Assembly: GCF_028816455.1 (NCBI RefSeq)
Contig: NZ_CP118246.1
Coordinates: forward strand, 682,001-746,000
Length of the DNA: 64,000 bases
Direction of reading: 5' to 3'
Source: Devosia algicola
GTDB lineage: Bacteria > Pseudomonadota > Alphaproteobacteria > Rhizobiales > Devosiaceae
Part shown: one piece after another, positions 40,403 through 51,307 of the stretch
How positions within the stretch are numbered: the stretch's first letter is position 1
Layout of the letters: every line of letters begins with the position of its first letter
Notes under the pieces: model-generated
Database searches by the model: none
What the model saw: only the letters and a program-made list of their open reading frames with translations
Told to the model about the DNA's origin: nothing
Translations under genes and position numbers: made by a program

Positions 40403-41434
40403 TTATTGTCGCCAGCGACAAACCGGATATGACAGTGACTGCAGTGCCTCGGGCAATTCACCTGCAATTCGACGCATAAGCAGTCTGGTCAGTTTGCTGC
40501 CCGCGGCAGGAACGTCTTCTTCAATGCTGTCGATGCCCGGATATACGGTTGGCACGATGTCCGAGGTCTGCTTGTAGATGACGTGAACATCGCTGCCCGG
40601 CGTCAGACCGCCATCCTGTAGGCCACCCAGCAGCGAAATGGCGCGCAGTTCGGTATCACATAAGATGCCATCAGGTCGCGTCGCGGCCAGTTCGGAACCC
40701 AATCTGCGGAGTTCGGCGGCGTGGCCACCGGCAGGGCCCCAGTCAACAACAGTCCCGACCAGTCCAGCACTTGCAAGGAATTGGCGGAACGCACCGGCAA
40801 TATTGCGATGATTGTTGGTGCCGTCATCGCCCGAAACCAGTACCAGATTTTTGCAGCCAAGACGTGCCAAACGCTCGACCGCCATCGCTACAAAGGCCTC
40901 CGCGTCAAAATCATGAAAGGGGTGCGGCGATTCAAATTCGGTTCGACCATGCGTGACAAACGGAAAGTTTGCACCGAGTAGCATCTCTATTCTCGGATCA
41001 CGCTTGGCGGTGTGGGTAACAATGATACCGTCCGCGGTTCGGTGATCGAGGATATAGCGCACGGTACCAGTCGAACCGCGCTCGAACTCAGGGACAACAG
41101 TCAAATGATATCTGGTATTGCTGATCTCACGCCCGATCCCTCGAATCAGATTGCCAGCGAAATCGATCGAGTTACCCGTGCTATCCAGAACCAGTGCAAT
41201 GACATTGGTTTTCCCGGTGCGCAATCGCACTCCGGCACGGTCCGGTATATAGCCCAGTCGGCGTGCCGCATCGTCTACTTTCTGCTTTGTCTCTGCCTTC
41301 AGCGATACACCACCGCGAAGCGCCAGCGAAACTGTGGAAAGGCTTAGCCCCGTGGCATCCGAAATGGTCCGAAGCGTTACGCGGTCACCAGATTTTCTGT
41401 GGACCAAGCTTTGGGAAGCGGCCTTCTTGGCCAT
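40403..41434 (-). CDS. LacI-family transcriptional regulator
   Basis: A 343-residue repressor. The helix-turn-helix and hinge read VTLRTISDATGLSLSTVSLALRG-type with SLKAETKQKVDDAARRLGYI (residues about 18-62), followed by a periplasmic-binding-like effector domain (NVIALVLDSTG, DGIIVTHTAKRDPRIEML, GILCDTELRAISLLGGL). It is divergent from the alpha-mannosidase gene, with a palindromic operator between them, so it probably responds to a mannoside or mannose derivative. It could also control the ABC operon downstream. Intact. Confidence 0.9.
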   Translation of the reverse strand: MAKKAASQSLVHRKSGDRVTLRTISDATGLSLSTVSLALRGGVSLKAETKQKVDDAARRLGYIPDRAGVRLRTGKTNVIALVLDSTGNSIDFAGNLIRGIGREISNTRYHLTVVPEFERGSTGTVRYILDHRTADGIIVTHTAKRDPRIEMLLGANFPFVTHGRTEFESPHPFHDFDAEAFVAMAVERLARLGCKNLVLVSGDDGTNNHRNIAGAFRQFLASAGLVGTVVDWGPAGGHAAELRRLGSELAATRPDGILCDTELRAISLLGGLQDGGLTPGSDVHVIYKQTSDIVPTVYPGIDSIEEDVPAAGSKLTRLLMRRIAGELPEALQSLSYPVCRWRQ

Positions 41435-41609
41435 TGGCTACCTCTTTTCCAACTCTGTTGGTGTCGATCCCAATACGAAGGTTCCTCCGCTTGTGTCTAG
41501 ACGTTGGTCAGCGTCCCCTCGTCACCATACTCCTGACCAGGTTTTCGGTGGCAACAGACCTGTGCGTCGTCGGTGAACGGAGGTCGTAACATACAATCTG
41601 ATGTCACAA

Positions 41610-41623
41610 TTGCAACGTTGCAA
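41610..41623. promoter_or_regulatory. LacI-type palindromic operator
   Basis: TTGCAACGTTGCAA is a perfect 14-base palindrome with the central CG typical of LacI-family sites. It lies 50 bases upstream of the alpha-mannosidase start and between it and the divergent lacI-type gene. Confidence 0.75.
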
Positions 41624-41673
41624 AATCTATGCTTGTTTGCACCGAAACGGTCTCTGACTCTGAGGACTTATCA

Positions 41674-44600
41674 ATGACCTACTCCAATCCCGCATCCGGA
41701 AAATTGGCACTGATGGATGATGACCTGAAGTCCGAAGGTAAGCTGCTGCGCCTGTGCGCGGATCTCGAGTCAAAAATCTTGACGAGCGTCGACGATGCTC
41801 ATTTTCAGTGGCACTCCACCGCCGACGACATGACGGCCGAGCAAGCGCTGAACGCCAATTGGGAGCAGTGGCCGCAGTTTGGTCCGCGTGGTGTCTGGGG
41901 TCGCAAGCAGGGCAATACCTGGTTTGCGGCCGAGATTGAGGTGCCGCCGTCGGCCGGTGGCCAGACATTGGTGCTCAAATTCACCTCACAATGGCAGCAC
42001 CGGCCTGGCAGCACCGATCCGCAATGTCTGGCATATCTCGACGGCAAGATTGTGCAGGCCATAGACGGCAATCACACCGAGCTTGTAGTCGCGCGCAATG
42101 CCAAGCCCGGCCACAAATCTGTTCTTCACGTCAATGCCTTCACCTTTTTCGATCGCCCCTTGGTCGATTTCAAAGTTGAGTTCTTCGTTCGCAATGAGCG
42201 CGCGGAAAAACTATATTATGATCTGATGACACCACTGGAAGTGGCAATCAGATTGCACCAATCCGATGCCCGCCGCCATGCCATCCTCAATCTCGTCGAA
42301 AGGGCGCTACGCGCACTTGACCGGCGCGGCGCCCATACCAAGGCATTCGCCGCGTCGCTGGCCAAGGCCGAAAAAATCGCTGCTGAAATTTACAAACTCG
42401 TCGACACCGAAGTGCAGCCAACAATTACGGCAGTCGGCCATACACATCTCGACGTTGGCTGGCTATGGCGCGTCCTGCATACACGCGACAAGACCGGTCG
42501 GAGCTTTGCCACGGTCCTGACGCTGATGGAGGAATATCCGGACTTCGTCTTCATGTACAATCAGTCGGTATTGTTCGATTTTCTCAAAACTGACTATCCC
42601 GAACTATGGTCGCGCCTCAAGCAGCGCGTCAAAAAGGGCCAATTCGAGATTGAAGGGGCAATGTGGGTAGAGCCCGACGTCAACATCATCTCCGGCGAGA
42701 TCCCTGGTACGACAGATCATGCGCGGTCGTCGATTCCATATCGAAGAATTTGGCGTTACCCCAAAAACCGTGTGGTTACCGGATACCTTTGGCTATTCCG
42801 CCAACTTGCCTCAAATCATGAAGCGGTCGGGACTTGAGTATTTTGTCACCTCAAAACTGTCCTGGAACGACACCGACCGCCACCCGTACGACACATTCTT
42901 TTGGCGGGGCATCGACGGCACGACCACCAAGGCCCAACTGATCACGGCCCAGCGGTTCGAGAATGATCAGATCTACACGACCTACAATTCAGACCTTTCA
43001 GTCAGCGAAACCATGGGCGCGTGGAAACGCTATGAGCCAAAGGCGGTCAATGACGAAGTCCTGCTCTGTTACGGTTACGGCGATGGCGGCGGGGGCCCGA
43101 CCCGCGCCATGATTGAGCGCGGCATTCGCATGCAGCGCGGCATCCCCGGTGCACCCAAGGTCAAGCTGGAGGGCATTGTGCCTTTTCTCGACCGGCTGGG
43201 TAAGCGCATGGACAAGGATTCCTCCCGATTCCCTGTATGGAATGGCGAGGCTCTATCTGCAGTATCATCGTGGCACATTGACCTCGGTCGCAAAGAACAA
43301 GGCCTATAACCGCACTGCCGAACGCCGACTGCGTGAGACCGAATTTCTTGCCGCCTTTGCCTTGGTCACGACCGGCGCCGACTATCCGGGCGCCGCGCTG
43401 GCCACCTTCTGGGAAACGGTGTTGATCAATCAGTTTCATGACATACTGCCCGGCACCTCCATTTCGGAGGTCTACAGCGATAGTGACCGGGAATATGAGG
43501 ACCTGTTTGCCCAGCTTGATTCAGCCAACGGCCAGTGGTTTGGCGCCGCCGTCGCGCTTGCCAAGCCGACCGCCGATCAGTTCGGCCTGTTCAATTTCGT
43601 CGCGCAGGAACGGTCTGCCCAAGTTCTCCTCGGCGACGATCAGTCGCTAGTCGGAACAACATTAGTGACGGCGGGCGGCTCTGTACCGGTGCAGGAGTTT
43701 GTTCGTGCCGATGGCAGCGCGGCATTTGGGGCCGTCACCGCCAACCTGCCGTCGATGGGTTGGACCAGCGCCCAGATCGTCACCATAACGCCGCCAAAGC
43801 TTAAGTCCGCACTATCCGTCTCCAAAAAACACCTCGAGAATGATCTTGTCCGCGTCGAATTTGATCGAAACGGCGAAATTACCTCAATTTTCGACAAACA
43901 GCGCGGTCGTGAAGTCATTCCATCAGGCCAGATGGCAAACCGGCTCATCGCTTTTGAAGACAAACCCATGGCATGGGACGCTTGGGATATTGATCGCTAT
44001 TTCGAAGAGCAATACTGGCCACTTGCCGACGCCAAGGCCACTATCAGCGTCGTCGAAAAAGGCCCGCACCGTGTCGCTATTCGTATCGAGAGGCACTACC
44101 AGGCTTCAAGGATCACTCAAATTATTTCGCTGCAGACCGGCGCACGCGAGATCGAATTCGACACCCATATTGATTGGCACGAGCAGCGAACAGTGCTCAA
44201 GGCATGCTTTCCGTTCGATCTCAATAGGCTCCGAGGTTCGATCCGAAATCCAGTTTGGCCACGTCAAGCGCGCCACCCATCGCAATACGAGCTGGGACAA
44301 GGCCCGATTTGAAGCGTCAATGCATCGGTGGGTCGATATGAGCGAAGCCGATTTTGGGGTCGCTTTGATAAATGACTGCAAATATGGCTACGACGCGCTC
44401 GAACAATTGGTCCGAATTAGCCTGGTGCGCGGATCAACACATCCCGACCCTGACGCCGACCAGGGTGAGCATCGTTTACGATATGGGCTTTACATTCACG
44501 ATGGGCTAGCCGATCTCGCGCAGGTTCAGCGTGCAGCCGAGCGGTTCAACAACCCCGTCGCCGTGATAGGCCCGGTCAGGTCAGTCAAATCGGCCAGTCC

Positions 44601-44877
44601 GACACAGAGCCAATCCTATGTCAGCGTCGATGCGCCGAACGTGACTGTTGAAACTGTAAAGAAGGCAGAATCAAGCGATGCGTTGATAGTGCGCGTTTTC
44701 GAGCATGCCAATATTCGCGCTGACGCGACTTTGAGATTTGGTCTGCCATTGAAATCAGTGCGAATGGTCAATTTGATGGAAGAGAACCCGGGCAAATCTC
44801 TACCTATAAACGACAACGCTATTGCCCTCGACCTGCGGCCGTTCGAAATCGTCACCCTGATTATAGAGGTGGAATAG
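41674..44877 (+). CDS. GH38 alpha-mannosidase (three frameshifts)
   Basis: Cytoplasmic-type GH38 glycosidase; no signal peptide. Motifs: AVGHTHLDVGWLWRVLHTRD (metal His/Asp), MWVEPDVNIISGE, TVWLPDTFGYSANLPQIMK (nucleophile region) and NQFHDILPGTSISEVYSDSD. Four frames are joined by single extra bases at 42700 (GAGATCC for GAGTCC, restoring SGESLVRQ), 43248-43252 (AGGCT, restoring GELYLQYHRGT) and 44226-44230 (AGGCT, restoring LNSSEVRSEIQFG). The corrected protein has 1066 residues, normal for GH38. GAGGA precedes the ATG at 41674. Divergent from a LacI regulator. It likely acts on imported mannosides. Confidence 0.9.
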
Positions 44878-45076
44878 GGCAGGGACTGTTGCTCAGCATC
44901 CCATGGATCATTTCAACCCGCTCGCCTCGATCCATACGGCACCAGCGCGCCTACCCATGATCAAACATAAAGGAAACACTGCAGCCAAGTTGTGTGTTTA
45001 ACCGCATGTTCGACTTGGAAACTCGTCACCAAACTGTGCTAGACACTTCCCGAAGGTTAATTCGCATAGAGGCGTG

Positions 45077-46206
45077 ATGGATTCGCAGATAACGCTTGGC
45101 CGCAGCGAGGGCGCAGAGCAGCGCATCAGCTGTTCTGGAGACTGGACATCATCCAGTGCTCAGTCCCTTGAAGCCGAGATCGCTCATCTGAGCCTGCCAA
45201 AGAACAGAATCGCGCCCGGTCCAGTTGGACATTGGCGGCATCAGTAAACTCGACACCATTGGCGCGTGGCTCCTGACCAAACTCCAGCGCGGTCTGGGGC
45301 AGGGCGATATGCGTCTGGTCGGCGGCACAGAGCAACACGTTGCCCTGCTCAGCGCCATCAGTGACGCGGCGCATGACGGTGCGCCTGCGGTAAGAAGTAC
45401 CAACTTCGTGCTGGTACCTTTCGAAAAATTTGGTCGAGATCGTTATTGGCGCCGTTAGCGATATATTCGCCGCAAATGCGGTGCAGGGCCATTTGATGGT
45501 TGCCCTGGGCCGCACAGCAACGTTCCAGGCGCCCTTGCGGTTCGCCAGCTTCGTACATCAGTTTGAGCAGATCGTCCTGCGCGCTATCCCCATTGTGGCG
45601 CTGATATCGCTGGTCGTTGGCGCCATCATTACCCAGCAGACCATTTTGCAACTTCGTCAATTTGGCGTGACGATTTTCGTGGTGGATCTCGCCGCGATTC
45701 TGATGTTTCGGGAGATTGGCGTTCTCTTGGCCGCCATTATGGTTGCTGGTCGTTCAGGCTCGGCTATCACCGCCGAAATTGGCGCCATGCGAATTCGTGA
45801 AGAATTTGATGCGTTGCAGGTAATGGGTGTTGATCCTCATCAGGCATTGATGTTGCCTCGCGTCGCGGCCCTTGTGGTCGGCATGCCGCTTCTGGCCTTT
45901 GTTGGCTCTATGTCGGGGTTGGCCGGTGCCGCGGTGGTTGCGAAATTTTACGGCGACATACCATTCGATATTTTCACCGATCGCCTGCGTGGCGCCATGA
46001 CCGTGACCAGTGTGGTCGTTGGTCTGATCAAGGCACCGTTCATGGGTTTTCTTGTTGGGCTCCTGGCATCCATTGAGGGCATGAAGGTTGCGGGTTCCTC
46101 CGAGTCGCTTGGACAGCGGACTACCTCATCAGTGGTCAAATCGATATTCGTGGTCATCGTCGCCGATGGCCTGTTTGCCATATTTTTTGCGGCTATCGGG
46201 CTGTGA
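45077..46206 (+). CDS. mlaE: MlaE-family lipid ABC permease with N-terminal STAS-like domain (two frameshifts)
   Basis: Permease of the phospholipid/MCE transport system. An N-terminal STAS-like domain (RPVQLDIGGISKLDTIGAWL) precedes the MlaE domain: VVGAIITQQTILQLRQFGV, the GREIGVLLAAIMVAGRSGSA-type segment and EEFDALQVMGVDPHQALMLP. Two single-base gains break it: AGCCT at 45191-45195 and GAGATC at 45436-45440 (GAGTC restores PFEKFGRVVIGAVSDIFA). Corrected length 375, as expected for the fused STAS-MlaE form. Followed by mlaF with the TGATG overlap. Confidence 0.88.
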
Positions 46207-46982
46207 TGAACGCGCTCAGTCCTCAAACCGGACCAGCAATCTCCGTCGATGGCCTTGTCGTCAAGATCGGGACCCGCACCATCATCAATGGTTTGAGTTT
46301 TGATCTGCAACGGCAGGAAATTCTTGGCTTGATCGGGCCATCTGGCTCCGGCAAGTCTGTGACAATGCGTGCGCTCGTCGGTCTCATACCCCATGATGGT
46401 GGCGCCGTAACGGTAATGGGGCGAGACTACGCCCAACTCAACCGCCGTCAGCGTGTTGAAACCCAGCGCAATTGGGGTGTCCTGTTTCAGCAGGGGGCGC
46501 TGTTCTCATCGTTGACCGTCAAGGAAAACATTGAATTTCAAATGCGCGAACACCTGCATTTGTCATCGAAACTTCGTAGCGATATCGCCATGATCAAGCT
46601 GGACCTCGTCGGCCTGCCGGCTGCGGCGGCCAATAGCTATCCCGCCGAGCTTTCGGGCGGCATGATCAAGCGTGCCGCCCTGGCGCGCGCTCTGGCGCTC
46701 GACCCGCAAATATTGTTTCTCGACGAACCAACCGCTGGCCTCGACCCGATTGGGGCGGGTAAATTCGACGAACTGATCGTGACGTTGAGGGACACACTTG
46801 GCTTGACCGTTTTGATGGTCACTCATGACCTCGATAGCCTGGCCATGGCTTGCGACCGAATCGTTGCTCTGGCCAACGGCAAGCTGCTCAAGGCTGGCAC
46901 ATTGTCTGAAATGCTGGAGTCGGATCAGCCCTGGCTTCAGGAATACTTTCACGGCCCACGGGCCCGCAATATCGGAAGCTGA
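46206..46982 (+). CDS. mlaF: MlaF-family lipid ABC ATP-binding protein
   Basis: A 258-residue ATPase. Walker A IGPSGSGKSVTM, signature ELSGGMIKRAALARAL (the MlaF-specific GGM-KR form), Walker B ILFLDEPTAGLDPIGAG and VLMVTHDLDSL. The ATG at 46206 overlaps the mlaE stop; a GTG one codon upstream is possible. MlaD follows after 3 bases. Intact, including one intact GAGCT (46647-46651). Confidence 0.93.
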   Translation: MNALSPQTGPAISVDGLVVKIGTRTIINGLSFDLQRQEILGLIGPSGSGKSVTMRALVGLIPHDGGAVTVMGRDYAQLNRRQRVETQRNWGVLFQQGALFSSLTVKENIEFQMREHLHLSSKLRSDIAMIKLDLVGLPAAAANSYPAELSGGMIKRAALARALALDPQILFLDEPTAGLDPIGAGKFDELIVTLRDTLGLTVLMVTHDLDSLAMACDRIVALANGKLLKAGTLSEMLESDQPWLQEYFHGPRARNIGS

Positions 46983-46985
46983 CCT

Positions 46986-48863
46986 ATGGAAAACAATGCA
47001 AATTATGCACTTGTCGGCGCATTGGCCACAGCGATCATTGCCGCGCTTTTCGCCTTTGTATATTGGTTTGCCGGTCCCTCGAGCAACGTGCCGATGAAGG
47101 CCTATGATGTTGTCTTTACTGGCACTGTATCCGGTATTGGTCGCGGTACCGATGTGCAGTTCAACGGCATCAAGGTTGGACAGGTCCGCAACGTTGCCCT
47201 TGATCCGACTGACACCGCCAATGTTGTGGCGCGCATTGAAGTCAACGCGGGCACACCGGTAAAAGCAGACACACGAGTGCTGATGGGGTTCCAGGGCCTT
47301 ACAGGCGTAGGATCGGTGCAGCTATCGGGCGGGACTGACACGGCCGGCGAACCTCCGGTAACTGAAGGCCATTCGGTGCCCACGCTACATGCCGAGGTAT
47401 CGGATTTTCAATCAATTCTGGACGGCCTGTCTGCAACCATCAACGGCACCTCGACCGCCGTCAGCCGATTGAACGGGTTCCTGGACACCAACGACGAAAA
47501 ATTGAACACCACAATTGCCAATGTCGAGACGTTCAGCACAGCGTTGGCCTCGAACGCCGACGGCATCGAGGCATTCATGGCCAGCGTGTCAGATGCAGGT
47601 CAGGAAATTGGGCCTTTGGCAGAGGAAATAACCAAGCTTTCCAGCGACACCCGTAAACTGGTCAACGCCGTATCACCGGATCAGGTCGCCAAGGCCGTCA
47701 GTGACGTGACCAGTTTCACCGACAGCCTTTCACGTAATTCGGGCAAGGTCGACGAATTCTTCACCACCACTGCCGAGCTGTCGAAAAACCTGAACGACCT
47801 GACAATAGGGCTCAAGGACAGCATGGACGTCATCGACAAGGTTACGGCGGAAATTGACCCAACGGCCATTGGTCGCGTTGTCGACAATGTTGATACCTTG
47901 TCTGCAAACATGACGAGTTTGACTGCCAACATCAACGGCATCGTTGAAACGATTCCCACAGGCCAGATCGAACAGGTCATCGCCGACGTGGGTACATTTG
48001 CCGAGACGCTGGCGCGAAATTCGGGTGCCGTCGATACCTTCGTCGCTTCTGCCTCAGACTTGACCAAGACCCTCGGGGCGATGGCGGCGGATCTCTCGCC
48101 CAGTATCGACGTGATCAATGCCACAACCGCAGAAATCGATCCCCAGGCCATTGGACGTCTCATTGACAATGCCGACAACGCCTCTCAGGAACTTTCAACG
48201 CTGGCCACAGACCTTCGCGGGCTTGCTGCCGCCGTGCCCACAGCGGATATTCAGCAGGTCGTGGCCGATGTTGGGGTGTTTACCGACACTCTGGCCCGAA
48301 ATTCCACCGAGATCGATAAATTCTTTGAAACCACATCAACCTTGTCAACGACAATCACCAGCTTCGTGGACGGTTTGAACGCCAGCGCCAAAGTCATAAA
48401 TGAAGTCGCAGCGGGGATCGACCCACAGGCCATTGGTCGCGTCATTGACAATGTCGACGCATTCTCCAGAAAACTTGGCGATAACGCCGATAATGTTGAT
48501 ACTATTGTTGCTAATGTCACCAGTGTTTCCAATGGGTTGACGGGGTCCGTGGATCAAGTCAATGAAATTCTTGCCAAGATCAATGATACGGTATCGAGCA
48601 CCGAGGGACAGGGGTTGTTCGAAGAACTATCGGCCGCAGCGAAATCGGTTCGCCTTCTTGCCGACCAACTCAATGCGAGCACCAGCAACATTGCGGTAGG
48701 CCTGAACAGTTTCACTTCTCGTGGACTGGCAAGCTACACCTCATTGGCCGAAGAAGCGCGCGCAACGCTACAGAGCCTTGATCGTGTGGTAAGAAACCTT
48801 GAGAGTAACCCTCAGGGTCTGATATTCGGCGGCGAAACCGTCCGTGAGTACAATAAGCGGTAA
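46986..48863 (+). CDS. mlaD: MlaD/MCE-domain lipid transport protein with expanded repeat tail
   Basis: A 625-residue inner-membrane-anchored protein: one N-terminal helix (ALVGALATAIIAALFAFVYW), a single MCE domain (residues about 38-115, GTVSGIGRGTDVQFNGIKVG), then a long helical tail. Residues 231-513 are three 94-95-residue repeats, each with RNS-(K/A/E)VD-F and EIDP-AIGR-(V/L)-DN motifs. Classic MlaD is about 180 residues. The tail may form an extended coiled assembly across the periplasm. Near the C-terminus LNSFTSRGLASYTSLAEEA resembles other long MCE proteins. Intact frame, including an intact GAGCT. Confidence 0.9.
   Translation: MENNANYALVGALATAIIAALFAFVYWFAGPSSNVPMKAYDVVFTGTVSGIGRGTDVQFNGIKVGQVRNVALDPTDTANVVARIEVNAGTPVKADTRVLMGFQGLTGVGSVQLSGGTDTAGEPPVTEGHSVPTLHAEVSDFQSILDGLSATINGTSTAVSRLNGFLDTNDEKLNTTIANVETFSTALASNADGIEAFMASVSDAGQEIGPLAEEITKLSSDTRKLVNAVSPDQVAKAVSDVTSFTDSLSRNSGKVDEFFTTTAELSKNLNDLTIGLKDSMDVIDKVTAEIDPTAIGRVVDNVDTLSANMTSLTANINGIVETIPTGQIEQVIADVGTFAETLARNSGAVDTFVASASDLTKTLGAMAADLSPSIDVINATTAEIDPQAIGRLIDNADNASQELSTLATDLRGLAAAVPTADIQQVVADVGVFTDTLARNSTEIDKFFETTSTLSTTITSFVDGLNASAKVINEVAAGIDPQAIGRVIDNVDAFSRKLGDNADNVDTIVANVTSVSNGLTGSVDQVNEILAKINDTVSSTEGQGLFEELSAAAKSVRLLADQLNASTSNIAVGLNSFTSRGLASYTSLAEEARATLQSLDRVVRNLESNPQGLIFGGETVREYNKR
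47676..48524 (+). repeat. Three in-frame tandem repeats in mlaD (285, 282, 282 bases)
   Basis: Copies begin at 47676 (PDQVAKAVSDVTSFTDSLSR), 47961 (GQIEQVIADVGTFAETLARN) and 48243 (ADIQQVVADVGVFTDTLARN). All carry the block DP-AIGR-DN about 60 residues in. The copies are diverged at the DNA level, so the duplication is old rather than an assembly slip. Confidence 0.85.
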
Positions 48864-48873
48864 GGCAACAGCG

Positions 48874-49464
48874 ATGAACAATACCCGCCGTACATTTATG
48901 GTCGCCAGCGCGTCGGCCCTGGCCCTGGCGCTAACCGGTTGCCTGGGTGCCAGTCCACCGCTCACCTTCGACCTCGGCAGTTCGGGCGGCGGGCGCGTTC
49001 GTCGCCGCTCCTCGCGTGTTGTGGTTATAACACTACCCAAGACGGTGCAGACCTATGATTCCCAACGTGTTGTTGTGCGTGAGCCCGGCAATATTTTGAG
49101 CTATCTGCCCGACGCACAACTGTCCGACACGCTGCCGCGCCTGGTTCAAACCAGGATGCTCCAGACCTTCGAAGCCAGCAATTTTCCCAATATCGGCCGC
49201 CCCGATGATCAGTTGAGGGTGGACGTAACCCTTGCCACCGAGTTGCGAGCCTTCGAGATAGACGCAGGCAGCGGCAATGTGGCCACTGTCACCATCAACG
49301 CCAAACTCGTCGACGAGCGGCGCGGTGCCATTTTCGCCAGCCGGACATTCACGGCAAAAACCCCTGCAGTCCTTGACCCCACCGCGGCGGCAATCGCGGC
49401 GCTTGATACGTCGCTCAAGGACGTGATGGGCCAGATCATGCAATGGACAGCCCAAACTGCCTAG
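48874..49464 (+). CDS. ABC-type transport auxiliary lipoprotein
   Basis: A 196-residue lipoprotein: Tat-like or Sec signal with lipobox (RRTFMVASASALALALTGC), then an ABC_trans_aux (PqiC/YmbA-like) domain with VVVITLPKTVQTYDSQRVVV, the LSYLPDAQLSDTLPRLVQTR block, and LVDERRGAIFASRTFTAKTP. It is the fourth gene of the lipid-transport operon and probably sits in the outer membrane or periplasm as a partner of the MlaD assembly. Start at 48874 follows AAGG by 8 bases; an in-frame GTG at 48844 overlaps mlaD. Confidence 0.87.
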   Translation: MNNTRRTFMVASASALALALTGCLGASPPLTFDLGSSGGGRVRRRSSRVVVITLPKTVQTYDSQRVVVREPGNILSYLPDAQLSDTLPRLVQTRMLQTFEASNFPNIGRPDDQLRVDVTLATELRAFEIDAGSGNVATVTINAKLVDERRGAIFASRTFTAKTPAVLDPTAAAIAALDTSLKDVMGQIMQWTAQTA

Positions 49465-49508
49465 GCGCGCCGATCTCACCGACCGAGGTGCCTCAAGACG
49501 GTGTGGGA

Positions 49509-50985
49509 CTACTGGAATGCCGTTTCGGCAAAACTGCGCAGTTTGCGCGAATGCAACCGTTCTGCTGGCTGATCTCGCAATATCTCCATCGCCCGCAGCC
49601 CGATCAGCAGATGTTGATTGACCTGGGTCCGGTAAAAGTCCGAGGCCATGCCCGGCAGTTTCAGGCTCACCATGAAGCGGTTTGTCTGAAACGCACAGCA
49701 AAGTGCCATAAGGCACCCGGAACCGGAACCCGTTGGCAGCGATCGTGGCGCTTTCCATATCCAGCGCGACAGCGCGCGACTGGCTTAATCGCTGAGTGAT
49801 TTCGGCCTGATCCCGCAATTCCCAATTTCGATTGTCAAACGAAGCGACGGTACCGGTTCGCATGATGCGCTTGGTCTCGAGCCCTTCAAGTTGGGTAACC
49901 TCTTCGACGGCCTTTTCCAACGCGACCTGAACCTCGGCCAACGCGGGAATCGGCACCGAAAGCGGCAAGTCGGCGTCCAGTACATGGTCTTCGCGCACAT
50001 AGGCGTGCGCCAGAACATAGTCGCCCAATTCCTGCGAATTGCGCAGTCCCGCACAATGGCCCAGCATGATCCATGCGTGCGGACGCAATACCGCAATGTG
50101 GTCGGTGATGGTTTTGGCGTTTGATGGCCCAACGCCGATATTGACCATGGTAATGCCGCGTCCGCGACCGGCGATGAGATGATAGGCCGGCATCTGCGGA
50201 CTGCGCGGCGGATGCGCGCCCGTGATGCCGCCGCCAAGCCGGGCATTCATGGTCACCACATTGCCCGGCTCGATAAATTTGTCATAATGTTCGTGCCCGC
50301 TCGCCATATGTTGTTGGGCGACCCGACAGAACTCGTCGATATAAAATTGATAGTTCGTGAAAATCACAAAATTCTGGAAATGCTCGGCACCAGTGCCCGT
50401 ATAATGGCTCAGCCGATACAGGGAATAATCGACCCGTGGCGCTGTAAAAGCCGCCAGTGGATATGGTCCGCCCTTGGGTGGCACATAGGTGCCATTGGCA
50501 ATTTCGTCGTCGGTGTTCGTCAGGTCTGGCGCATCAAAAACATCGCGCAGCGGAATGTTGAGCGCGTTGAGCGCCTCGCCATCCAGCCTATCATTGGCCG
50601 CCACGGCAAAGTGCAGCGGAATTGGTGTATCCGACTCGCCGACATCGATGGTGCCACCATGGTTTTTGAGAATGACCGTGAATTGCTCCTCAAAATAGGT
50701 TCGGAACAGGTCGGGAGCTGTAATTGTCGTGCGATAAAGTCCCGGCGTGTGCAAATAGCCGTAGGGCAATGTCGACGCGCCGCGGCCAAAACTGGTTGAG
50801 CGCACCTCGATCTGCGGATAGCACGCACGCACCCGCCCATCTGGCACAACGCCGCGGGCGAGGTCGGCCAAATGTCCGCGAATAAAGCTGGTATTGCGAT
50901 GATAAATTTCGGCTAGATAGGCCCAGGCTTTGTCTGGTTCAGTAAACGATTTCTCGGGCAGGGCAGGCGGGCTGATTGTTGTCAT
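49509..50985 (-). CDS. amn: AMP nucleosidase (frameshift near the 3' end)
   Basis: Hydrolyses AMP to adenine and ribose-5-phosphate. The N-terminal domain starts with TEPDKAWAYLAEIYHRNTSF and the phosphorylase-type catalytic domain has ITMVNIGVGPSNAKTITDHI, WIMLGHCAGLRNSQELGDYV and ALDMESATIAANGFRFRVPY. After LLCVSDKPLHGE the frame is lost; LKLPGMASDFYRTQVNQHLL continues in another frame to 49509. Junction AGGCT at 49663-49667 (coding GAGCCTGAAA for GAGCTGAAA). Corrected length 491, as in known Amn. Without correction a spurious 650-residue read-through overlaps the lipoprotein gene. Confidence 0.92.
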
Positions 50986-51307
50986 CTATACTTCTCATTT
51001 ACGGACCCCGGATTGAGTCCGCATTTCATTTCTTGGCTGTGCCTGAGGGCATGCATCACGGCAACGGTGCCAAAACACTCATTTGTCATTCGCCCAGACA
51101 GCGCCATGCGGCAAAACCGCTTTCACCTTTCGGTGATTGCACTTTTCACGCCGCAATCAAACACCATCTTGAGCATAGTTCACTGGAGACGCAAGCGACC
51201 CATGCACCGGTGAATAGGGATGGCCACAAGCCGCTTGTCCCCCAAGCCCTCAACAGTGCGGCGAATGACCGTCCGGGCTGCAGCAACAGAGATGTTGTTG
51301 CAGCCTT
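50986..51307. other. Gene-free intergenic region
   Basis: No gene, repeat or clear promoter identified. Open frames here have no protein-like composition or recognisable motif. Confidence 0.5.

Noticed and set aside
49033..49660. C-terminal 200 residues of the uncorrected AMP nucleosidase frame
   Set aside because: Read-through after the frameshift; antisense to the lipoprotein gene and without family similarity.
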